DNA of 64,000 nucleotides from NCBI GenBank assembly GCA_902767775.1, contig CACXIP010000022.1:116362-180361 (forward strand), read 5' to 3'. Both the position numbers and the translations under genes were made by a program. Within the stretch, counting starts at the first letter, position 1, and every line of letters starts with the position of its first letter. This DNA comes from an uncultured Prevotellaceae bacterium. GTDB taxonomy: Bacteria > Bacteroidota > Bacteroidia > Bacteroidales > Bacteroidaceae. Shown here piece by piece: positions 51,068-58,047 of the stretch. The notes under the pieces are model-generated. The model had not been told where the DNA came from. It ran no database searches and saw nothing but the letters and a program-made list of their open reading frames with translations.

Positions 51068-52274
51068 ACTGCCTGAGTTTGCGGTAGAGCGTGCGTGATG
51101 AGATGCCCAGTTCCTGCGCTGTCTTGCTGCGGTTGCCATTGTTGCGCTCGAGCGCCTTGATGATGACCTGCCGTTCTTGGTCGTTGAGGTTGAGGCTCTC
51201 GGGGACGTCGGCGATTTCCTCGGCTTCGGCATCCTCGGCATCCTGGCGATGACTGTCGCCGATTGTGGCTGGCATGTTGGGCTGGAACTGGTTGTTCAGT
51301 GCCTGTGCCTGTGACGAGAGGGTAGTGGCATCGTCGATTTGCTGCCGCAGCCCGTTGAGTTCTCTGCGCAGTTCGCCCACGTTGGCGCGCAGTTCGAAGA
51401 GCACCTTGTAGAGCGCCTCGCGCTCGTTCTCATAACTGTGTGGGCCCGATGCGGGGGCGATGGTGGCGGGCAGCGTGGTCTCATGGTCGTCGGGGATGAA
51501 CTGCGCGATGGTCTGTGCGTCAATCTCGCGTTTCTCGCTGAGCACCGACATCTGTTCGGTGATGTTCTTGAGCTGGCGCACATTGCCCGGCCATTTGTAT
51601 TTCAGCATCCGCTGCTGGGCCTCTTCCGACAGCGTGATGCGGGGCAGCCTATAGCGCTCTGCCACCTGCATGGCAAAGAGGCGGAAAAGCAGCAGGATGT
51701 CGTTGCCGCGCTCTCGGAGCGGAGGCATCTGTATGGGGATGGTGTTGAGGCGGTAATAGAGGTCCTCGCGGAAGCGTCCTTCGCTGATGGCCTTGCGGAT
51801 ATTGACATTGGTGGCAGCCACCACACGGACATCGGTCTTGAGCACCTGTTGTCCGCCGACGCGGATATACTCGCCGGTCTCCAGCACGCGGAGCAACCTG
51901 GCTTGGGTGGCTAAGGGCAGTTCGCCCACCTCGTCGAGGAAGATGGTGCCTTTGTCGGCGATGCCGAAATAGCCCTTGCTCTCACCGATGGCATCGGTGA
52001 AGGCTCCTTTCTCATGGCCGAAGAGTTCGCTGTCGATGGTGCCTTCGGGGATGGCGCCGCAGTTGATGGCAAAATAGTTCTTGCCCTTCCTTGTCGAGTG
52101 GTCGTGGATAAGGCGCGGAATGATTTCCTTGCCCACTCCGCTCTCACCGACGATGAGCACGGAGAGGTCGGTATTGGCCACCTGGAGGGCAATATCGATG
52201 GCACGGTTGAGCGCATCGCAGTTGCCCACGATGTTGTACCGGTTTTTGATGTCTTGTAGGTTGCTTGTTCTCAT
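51054..52274 (-). CDS. Sigma-54-dependent transcriptional activator (no receiver domain)
   Basis: 406 aa from ATG 52274. The AAA+ domain begins at once (Walker A GESGVGKE; L1 loop ELFGHEKGAFTDAIGESKG, a GAFTDA variant of GAFTGA; Walker B GTIFLDEVGEL; GNVRQLKN). A linker of about 100 residues with a coiled-coil-like segment (ELRANVGELRRELNGLRQQIDD) leads to a Fis-type helix-turn-helix (NRSKTAQELGISSRTLYRKLRQYG). Lacking an N-terminal receiver, it must be controlled otherwise. The TAATTTTG promoter (52283-52290) excludes the longer ATG at 52295 and leaves almost no leader. Confidence 0.93.
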   Translation of the reverse strand: MRTSNLQDIKNRYNIVGNCDALNRAIDIALQVANTDLSVLIVGESGVGKEIIPRLIHDHSTRKGKNYFAINCGAIPEGTIDSELFGHEKGAFTDAIGESKGYFGIADKGTIFLDEVGELPLATQARLLRVLETGEYIRVGGQQVLKTDVRVVAATNVNIRKAISEGRFREDLYYRLNTIPIQMPPLRERGNDILLLFRLFAMQVAERYRLPRITLSEEAQQRMLKYKWPGNVRQLKNITEQMSVLSEKREIDAQTIAQFIPDDHETTLPATIAPASGPHSYENEREALYKVLFELRANVGELRRELNGLRQQIDDATTLSSQAQALNNQFQPNMPATIGDSHRQDAEDAEAEEIADVPESLNLNDQERQVIIKALERNNGNRSKTAQELGISSRTLYRKLRQYGLT

Positions 52275-52282
52275 TGGGGTGA

Positions 52283-52290
52283 CAAAATTA
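52283..52290 (-). promoter_or_regulatory. Promoter -7 element of the activator-lptE-TPR-secG operon
   Basis: TAATTTTG on the minus strand, eight bases before the start codon; a TTG lies 22 bases further upstream (complement of 52313-52315). Suggests a nearly leaderless mRNA. Confidence 0.55.
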
Positions 52291-52355
52291 CACATTTTTT
52301 GTGAAAATACTGCAATTTTGGCAGAAAAAAGTTTTGGCGGCTGTAATCACATACA

Positions 52356-52394
52356 CCTTCATCCTTCATCTTTCATCTTTCATCCTTCACCCTT
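52356..52394. repeat. TTCATCY 7-bp tandem units
   Basis: About five units of the GATGAAR family (as TTCATCC/TTCATCT), overlapping the end of the UPF0104 gene. Confidence 0.65.
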
Positions 52395-53373
52395 TGTCCT
52401 TTATCCGGATGAGCAACAGGCCGATGGCGGTCCAGATGAGTTCGCGGATGCGAACGAGCAATGCCACCATGATGCCGGCGTCGGTGGTGAGGCTCAGGCC
52501 ACGCGCCGACATGAGGAAACCTCCCTCGCGCCCGCCCAGTTGCAGCGGCATGAAGAAGAGCATGTTGGCGAACAGGCTGGTGAAGGCGAGGATGAGGATG
52601 CTGTTGAGATAGCTGGCGTCGGGACTGAGCACGCGGAGGATGAAGTAAATCTCCAGCGCAGAGACAATGCGGCAAGAGAGTTCGGAGAGCACGGCCATGA
52701 CAAACGTGCGGGGATTCTGTCCGTGAAGGGCGGCAATCTGCCTGTCGATGTTGTCGAGCTGCTCACGGTGCTTGTTGATGAAGCGATGTGCCCACGACTT
52801 GATGAAGGGCAGGTGTCCCAGCAGCGTCATCGCCCTCACGGCAAGTCCTTTGCGGTAGCCAGCGATGAAAAACCAGATGCCCAAAAGGCAAAAGGCGGTG
52901 GTGGCGGCCAGGATGATGCCCATCAGCACATTGACGGGTTGGATGGCGATGTAGAGCGCGACGGAGAGGAGCCAGAACCAGAAATGGCTGAAGATATGGG
53001 TCATGGCGAATAGGATGACCGACGCCGAGGCTCGCTCTGTGCCGATTTTGGGCTTGAGTGCCATGATGCGGTAGGGTTCTCCACCCATCAGTCCGCCAGG
53101 CGTGGCATAGTTGAGCGCGAATCCCGATACGGTGATCCGGTAGAGCCACCAGAAACCTACTTCGGCTTTCCGCGGCCAACCGTTGTGGATGATGATGTAC
53201 CAGGAGAAGGTGTTGTGAACGTAGAGCCAAGCCCACAAAACCACGACGGCAATAAACCAGTAGCCTGCCTCGCGGATATGGCGCCATGCCTCACGGAAGT
53301 CGAGTTGCCACACCATGATGGCGAGCACGGCGAGACCAAAGAGGAAGAAGGCGTTCCGGTATTTCTCTTTCAT
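52387..53373 (-). CDS. UPF0104/YbhN-like (lysylphosphatidylglycerol synthase TM) membrane protein
   Basis: 328 aa with about eight hydrophobic segments. Family marks: FALNYATPGGLMGGEPYRIMAL, SASVILFAMTHIFSHF, SELSCRIVSALEIYFILRVL, and the conserved FFMPLQLGGREGGFLMSARGL end. Members are flippase-like or the transmembrane part of MprF; without the synthetase domain, lysyl transfer is unlikely. Overlaps the pdxA-like gene by four bases, so translation is probably coupled. Confidence 0.88.
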   Translation of the reverse strand: MKEKYRNAFFLFGLAVLAIMVWQLDFREAWRHIREAGYWFIAVVVLWAWLYVHNTFSWYIIIHNGWPRKAEVGFWWLYRITVSGFALNYATPGGLMGGEPYRIMALKPKIGTERASASVILFAMTHIFSHFWFWLLSVALYIAIQPVNVLMGIILAATTAFCLLGIWFFIAGYRKGLAVRAMTLLGHLPFIKSWAHRFINKHREQLDNIDRQIAALHGQNPRTFVMAVLSELSCRIVSALEIYFILRVLSPDASYLNSILILAFTSLFANMLFFMPLQLGGREGGFLMSARGLSLTTDAGIMVALLVRIRELIWTAIGLLLIRIKDKG

Positions 53374-54455
53374 GCGTGCGATTCGTGCTTCTTGGGGATG
53401 GAGAACCTCACCTTCTCGCTGTCGTCACGCTTCTCGTGGTATAGCTTCTTGAGCGGGTTGGCAAGGGGCTCGTCATAGCTGGCACGGTTGCGGAAGGCAT
53501 CGATGGCAAGGTAGATGGCCTCGCGGAGTGCAGACTCGTCGGCCTCACCTTTGCCCGCGATGTCGAAACGGGGACTGAAGTAGGGTGCCGTATGCACGAT
53601 GGGGAGTCCGGCGATGAGGACCACGCGGGAGTCGCTTGCCAGCATGCGCAGCGGTGTCATTGCCTGATTGTAGTAGATGGCGAGCGTGCCGTCGAAATGG
53701 GCAAACTGGCAGGTGCTGAAATACTCGTCGGCAGGGTAGGGGCCATAGATGCCGACACCGGCGCTGAGCAGTTCGTTGATGGCTGGCTGAATGGTGTCTG
53801 TCTCCTCGGGACCCGGTTGCGGATTGGCCTGCAGCAGGGCGATGCGGGGGTTGGAGATGCGGAAATCGCGGCGCAGGCTCTCTGCGAAGGTCTTTGCTCT
53901 CTCAATGATGTGGTCTTTTTCGAGTATCCTGAGGGCGTCTCTCAAGGGGATGTCGTCTGTGAGCGATGCGATGCGCAGGTCGCCGTCTACATAGATGGTG
54001 AGCCCCTTCCCCTCGCTGTTGGTGGCTTTCTCGATGATGTCGAACTGAACGGTATTTGGGGTGCCTGTCTTAATGTCGGTGGCATTGAAGGGCAGTAGGA
54101 CCAGGGCATCGAAAAGTCCTTGTTTGTAGTCTGCCAAGGCACGGTCGAGTGCCAGTTGGCCTGCTTTTGCCGACTGCTCGGTCGGCGTGCCAAGGTCAAT
54201 CTTCACTTCTTCGTTGAAGCAGGTGAGGATGTTGAGCCGGTCGGGATGTGCGTCCTCTGCCTTGCTGATGATGTTGAAGTTGACCTGCATGTTGAGGCTC
54301 TTGCGGTGGTAGGCAGCCACTTTGGGCGACCCATAGATGATGGGGGTGAAAAGTTCGAGGATAGATGGCTCGGCGAAAGTCTTGAAAATAGTCTCGTAGC
54401 CGATGCCGTTGGTGTCGCCGTGGGTGATGGCGATGCGTATTTTCTTATCTTCCAT
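53370..54455 (-). CDS. PdxA-family protein lacking the known metal-ligand histidines
   Basis: 361 aa. The fold is that of 4-hydroxythreonine-4-phosphate dehydrogenase: ITHGDTNGIGYETIFKTF, IIYGSPKVAAYHRKSLN, PLRDALRILEK, IALLQANPQPG, GIYGPYPADEYF, FDIAGKG. But at each place where PdxA has its metal site, this protein differs: GHTE is TVQ (GTPNTVQF, 131-138), the TxHxPL His is Asp (167-170), MYHDQG is IYYNQA (260-265), and SPAHGTA is APYFSPR. The Lys of xINK is also lost (PFNA). Yet other parts are well kept, so it may be an inactive or re-purposed paralogue. Coupled to the UPF0104 gene. Confidence 0.85.
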   Translation of the reverse strand: MEDKKIRIAITHGDTNGIGYETIFKTFAEPSILELFTPIIYGSPKVAAYHRKSLNMQVNFNIISKAEDAHPDRLNILTCFNEEVKIDLGTPTEQSAKAGQLALDRALADYKQGLFDALVLLPFNATDIKTGTPNTVQFDIIEKATNSEGKGLTIYVDGDLRIASLTDDIPLRDALRILEKDHIIERAKTFAESLRRDFRISNPRIALLQANPQPGPEETDTIQPAINELLSAGVGIYGPYPADEYFSTCQFAHFDGTLAIYYNQAMTPLRMLASDSRVVLIAGLPIVHTAPYFSPRFDIAGKGEADESALREAIYLAIDAFRNRASYDEPLANPLKKLYHEKRDDSEKVRFSIPKKHESHA

Positions 54456-54482
54456 TGTGCTATATATTAAATAATGTATGTC

Positions 54483-54578
54483 GTTTGGTTGTTTGGTTGT
54501 TTGGTTGTTTGGTTGTTTGGTCGTTTGGTCGTTTGGTCGTTTGGTTGTTTGGTTGTTTGGGCGTTTGGGCGTTTGGGG
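54483..54578. repeat. 8-bp tandem repeat GTTTGGTT x12
   Basis: Twelve 8-base units (GTTTGGTT x4, GTTTGGTC x3, GTTTGGTT x2, GTTTGGGC x2, GTTTGGGG) just 27 bases upstream of the pdxA-like start. Confidence 0.9.
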
Positions 54579-54579
54579 G

Positions 54580-54617
54580 GTGGGAGTTTAGGAGTTTAGG
54601 AGTCTAGGAGTTTAGAC
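54580..54617. repeat. 8-bp tandem repeat GGAGTTTA x4
   Basis: Four units (GGAGTTTA x2, GGAGTCTA, GGAGTTTA) directly after the GTTTGGTT array; same unit family as the TAAACTCC repeats at 32.5 and 49.0 kb, opposite strand. Confidence 0.8.
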
Positions 54618-54747
54618 AAATGCACTGCATGGCAAGGTCGCTGCATTAAGCGACGTACTGAACACAAACAACAGAGGGATGCCTATCAGAAGCAGATGCA
54701 ATCATAATTCTTAATCCTTAATTCTTAATCCTTAATCCTTAATTCTT
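54618..54747. other. Intergenic spacer with CTTAATY 7-bp units
   Basis: 54700-54745 holds six CTTAATT/CTTAATC units, as at 37065-37098, running into the last codons of rlmN. 54618-54700 shows nothing recognisable. Confidence 0.6.
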
Positions 54748-55763
54748 CTCGCTGTACTCAGCAGGCCGCAGGCGGCAAAGATGTCCTGACCACGGGATGC
54801 GCGGATGGTGGTGAAGACACCATGCGAGGTGAGGTAGTCGCGCAACCACTCCATCTTTTGGTCATCGGCACCGCGGAGGTCGCTGTCGGGTATTTGGTGG
54901 AAGCGGATGAGGTTGATGCGGCATTCAAGTCCGTGGAGCAACCGTATGGTCTCGCGGGCATGGCGCTCGCTGTCATTGAGTCCGCCGAAGACGATGTACT
55001 CAAACGACAGGCGCCGCTGGTGCGTGAAATCATACTGCCTCAGCAGGTCGACCACCTCGCTGATGGGATATCCGCGCTCGGCGGGCATGAGTTGGGCGCG
55101 CTGCTCTGCGATGGGGGTGTGCAGGCTGATGGCGACATGGCACTCGCTCTCGTCGAGGAAACGGCGCAGTTTGCCGCGGATGCCCACACTGCTCACGGTG
55201 ATGCGCTTCGGGCTCCATGCCCAGGCGTATTGAGCGGTGAGGATTTCCGTGGCGCGGAGCACAGCGTCGAGGTTGTCCATCGGTTCTCCCTGGCCCATGA
55301 ATACGATGTTGGTGAGGGTGTCGCGCTCGGGCAGGGCGTAGATTTGGTTGAGGATATCACCAGCGGTGAGGTTGCCCTCAAACCCTTGGCGGCCGGTCTG
55401 GCAGAAAAGGCAGTGCATCTTGCAGCCCACCTGCGATGACACGCAAAGCGTGGCACGGTCGCCATCGGGGATATAGACCGTCTCCACCTCCCTGCCGTTA
55501 CTGGTGGGGAAGAGGTACTTCACCGTGCCGTCGGCGGAGCGCTGGCAGTCGGTAGGCGGCATCAGTCCGATGTCGTAATGCTCAGCCAACCGGGAGCGGT
55601 TGGCTTTGGAGATGTTGGTCATTTCGTCGATGCCGGAGACATGGCGGCGATAGAGCCAGTCGGCCATCTGTCCGCCGGTGAAGGCGGGCATTCCCAGGTC
55701 TGTGGCCACCTGCCGCAGTTCGGCAAGGCTCATTCCCATCAGTATTTTCTTCTGTGTGTCCAT
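54732..55763 (-). CDS. rlmN: 23S rRNA (adenine-2503-C2)-methyltransferase
   Basis: 343 aa. Radical SAM cluster motif CKMHCLFC (Cys 114, 118, 121), GQGEPMDNLDAVLRA (GEP motif), SSVGIRGKLRRFL, and the second catalytic cysteine near residue 332 (IFAACGLLS). Methylates A2503 of 23S rRNA and A37 of some tRNAs. The last codons overlap a CTTAATY array, and the tail STARRIKD is partly encoded by it. Confidence 0.95.
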   Translation of the reverse strand: MDTQKKILMGMSLAELRQVATDLGMPAFTGGQMADWLYRRHVSGIDEMTNISKANRSRLAEHYDIGLMPPTDCQRSADGTVKYLFPTSNGREVETVYIPDGDRATLCVSSQVGCKMHCLFCQTGRQGFEGNLTAGDILNQIYALPERDTLTNIVFMGQGEPMDNLDAVLRATEILTAQYAWAWSPKRITVSSVGIRGKLRRFLDESECHVAISLHTPIAEQRAQLMPAERGYPISEVVDLLRQYDFTHQRRLSFEYIVFGGLNDSERHARETIRLLHGLECRINLIRFHQIPDSDLRGADDQKMEWLRDYLTSHGVFTTIRASRGQDIFAACGLLSTARRIKD

Positions 55764-55834
55764 GACGGTCTCTGCACTTTGGCTGCGAAAATAGTCATTT
55801 TTTGCGAGACAGCAAAATAAAAGTGTATTTTATT

Positions 55835-55903
55835 GTCCGATGAGTCAGACTTGTCAGACTGGTCGGACCGGTCGGACTCGTCAGACTTGTCGGACTTGTC
55901 CGG
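55835..55903. repeat. GTCnGAC 9-bp array, locus 5
   Basis: Seven 9-base units, mostly GTCAGACTT and GTCGGACTT types, plus a degenerate eighth; the most divergent of the five arrays. Confidence 0.8.
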
Positions 55904-55966
55904 TCTTCTAAGTTGAATAACTAATAATAAATGTTAAAAGTGGGCATTTCGATGAAAAAACATCAA

Positions 55967-56005
55967 CTAAAATTTTAGATAACTAAAAACTTAGTATTAT
56001 ATTTG
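55967..56005 (+). promoter_or_regulatory. blaI promoter with two candidate operators
   Basis: CTAAAATTTTAG (55967-55978, perfect palindrome) and ACTAA-AAAC-TTAGT (55982-55995) precede TATATTTG (55998-56005), the -7 element. The two palindromes share CTAA/TTAG half-sites and have centres 16 bases apart. Their position suits autorepression by the BlaI product. Confidence 0.55.
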
Positions 56006-56030
56006 CAACAACGAAACACACTGTTAGAAC

Positions 56031-56408
56031 ATGAAAAAAGAAAATAACAAGACCCTCACCAGGGCAGAGATGCAGGTGATGAATATCCTTTGGAGCATGG
56101 GTAAGGCCGCCGATGTTCATGAGGTGGTGGAGCGCTATGAGGAGCCCCGTCCTGCCTATACCACAGTGTCCACCTATATGAAGATACTGACAACTAAAGG
56201 TTTCGTAGATTACAAGAAGGGGACAGGCAAACAATACCTCTATTTCCCTGTTATCTCAAGGGCAGAATATACCAGTAGGGTGATGCGCGACGTGAAGGAC
56301 AGTTTCTTTGGCGGCAGCGCATCCTCATTGCTGCGCTTCTTTGTCGAGAACGAGCAAATCGACGAGGAAGAAATCCGTGAGTTGCTCGACTTGGTCAACC
56401 GTCAATAA
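56031..56408 (+). CDS. BlaI/MecI-family repressor
   Basis: 125 aa. Winged helix-turn-helix: LTRAEMQVMNILWSMGKAADVHEVVERYEEPRPAYTTVSTYMKILTTKGFVDYKKGTGKQYLYFPVISRAEY, then the dimerisation helices. Controls its own operon with BlaR1, released by BlaR1-triggered proteolysis in the known systems. The gene ends eight bases before blaR1. The regulon is unknown; no beta-lactamase gene is nearby. Confidence 0.92.
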   Translation: MKKENNKTLTRAEMQVMNILWSMGKAADVHEVVERYEEPRPAYTTVSTYMKILTTKGFVDYKKGTGKQYLYFPVISRAEYTSRVMRDVKDSFFGGSASSLLRFFVENEQIDEEEIRELLDLVNRQ

Positions 56409-56416
56409 TCGCTGCT

Positions 56417-57967
56417 ATGGGTGCATTCACGCTATATGCCATCAAGTCGGCCCTCTGTCTGGCAGTGCTCTATCTGCCATTCACATTGCTGCTGAGGAGG
56501 GAGACATTTTTCACCTTCAACCGCATCGGGCTGCTGCTCATCATCGGTCTGTCTTTGGTAGTGCCATGCCTCAACATCCCGCTGTGGGATTTCACCCTCG
56601 ACGGTTTGCTTGAACAACAACGACAGGCGGTGATTGAGGTGGGGATGCCTAGTCTCGTGACAGCGGAGAGAACAGCCACTGTACATCAGGAGACAATGGG
56701 CGACACAGGATGGAGCTGGGCATACCTGCTCGTCTATACATATCTCATAGGACTGGTAATATGTCTGGTGCTGAAGGGCAGGCAATTATACCGTCTCCTG
56801 CGGTTCATTCCGAGTGGATGCCTTTGGACAGACCAGCACGATGGTGTGACCATCTATTGCCATGCGGGGGAACTGGGTGCGTTCAGTTGGATGCGGAGCA
56901 TCGTGGTGGGGGAGGCTGACAGTGCCCCCGACTCACCGGTGATGCTGCACGAGATGGCGCATGTGCGCCATGGTCACTCATGGGATGCCTTGTTGGTGGC
57001 GCTTGTGGAAATTTTGCAATGGTTCAACCCCTGCATTTGGATGCTTGACATCTCCCTGAGGGAGATTCATGAATATGAGGCCGACGATGCCGTACTGCGC
57101 AGAGGCATCACAGCCCGCAATTATCAACTTTTATTAATCAAGAATGCTGTGCGCGGAAGCCGTTATGCTTTTGCCAATGCCTTCAACCACAGTCTTCTTA
57201 AAAAACGTATTACTATGATGATGAAAAAGAAATCCAGCAAGTGGGCACGTATGAGACTGCTCTATGTCGTGCCTGCCACCATGATTGTCCTCGGCGCATT
57301 CGCCAGCCACCGTTTTGTCAGTCAGACTACCTCGCTTGGTGATGTCGGTGAGCCGTCCGCTCCTCATGTCAATGTCGTTGAGTCACCCTCTTCGCCCAAA
57401 GCCACAGTTGTTGACCAAAGCGACCTCATGGAGAAGGAGGATGTTGCCAATGTGGAACAGGAAAATGCCATCCCTGATGTGAAACCAGAGGCAACGGACG
57501 TTCAAATGCCCATCAGTATCTTGCCCGATACAGGGGTGGTGGGGACCGCCAACGGAAAGCAAGTATATGATGCGCCGGAGGTGATGCCGGAATATCCCGG
57601 TGGCGTAAGCGCATTGCTCACTTTCTTGCAACAAAATGTCCGTTATCCCAAGATTGCCCAAGAATACGGTGTTCAGGGCCGTTATGTGGTGGGCTTCTGT
57701 GTCTCTCCCGAAGGAAAAATCACCGATGTGGAGATAGCCAGGAAACCTGAAGGAGAGGTTCTGGCAGATATTGTTGTCAACAGTTATTCCAATACAGCCG
57801 ACTCTCTGGCAATCAGCAAGCGTATCAATCAGGCTAAAGCCCGTGAGGCGATGGCGGAAGAGGCATTACGTGTAGTGAAGGCCATGCCCGATTGGAAACC
57901 CGGCATGGTGGGCGGCAAGCCTGTCAACTGCCACTACAACCTCCCCATCGTCTTCAAACTGCAATAA
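56417..57967 (+). CDS. BlaR1-type M56 metallopeptidase fused to TonB C-terminal domain
   Basis: 516 aa. Four membrane segments, with the zinc-protease motif HEMAH at 178-182 and a downstream EYEADD. No penicillin-binding sensor domain is present; instead, after a membrane helix (about 280-300) and an acidic/proline linker, a TonB-like C-terminal domain spans about 385-516 (MPEYPGGVSALLTFLQQNVRYPKIAQEYGVQGRYVVGF, ALRVVKAMPDWKPG). This M56-TonB architecture is common in Bacteroidetes. The signal it senses and whether it contacts outer-membrane receptors are unknown. Confidence 0.9.
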   Translation: MGAFTLYAIKSALCLAVLYLPFTLLLRRETFFTFNRIGLLLIIGLSLVVPCLNIPLWDFTLDGLLEQQRQAVIEVGMPSLVTAERTATVHQETMGDTGWSWAYLLVYTYLIGLVICLVLKGRQLYRLLRFIPSGCLWTDQHDGVTIYCHAGELGAFSWMRSIVVGEADSAPDSPVMLHEMAHVRHGHSWDALLVALVEILQWFNPCIWMLDISLREIHEYEADDAVLRRGITARNYQLLLIKNAVRGSRYAFANAFNHSLLKKRITMMMKKKSSKWARMRLLYVVPATMIVLGAFASHRFVSQTTSLGDVGEPSAPHVNVVESPSSPKATVVDQSDLMEKEDVANVEQENAIPDVKPEATDVQMPISILPDTGVVGTANGKQVYDAPEVMPEYPGGVSALLTFLQQNVRYPKIAQEYGVQGRYVVGFCVSPEGKITDVEIARKPEGEVLADIVVNSYSNTADSLAISKRINQAKAREAMAEEALRVVKAMPDWKPGMVGGKPVNCHYNLPIVFKLQ

Positions 57968-57981
57968 AAGTATTGTGACAT

Positions 57982-58019
57982 AAAAAAGGGGCGCGGCATC
58001 ATTTCCGATGTCGCGCCCC
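57982..58019 (-). terminator. M16 peptidase gene terminator
   Basis: GGGGCGCGxCATC arms (57988-58000 with 58007-58019, one G-U) followed on the minus strand by six Ts. Confidence 0.85.
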
Positions 58020-58047
58020 ATTATGTAGTTAGCTTATTACCTTCCAA

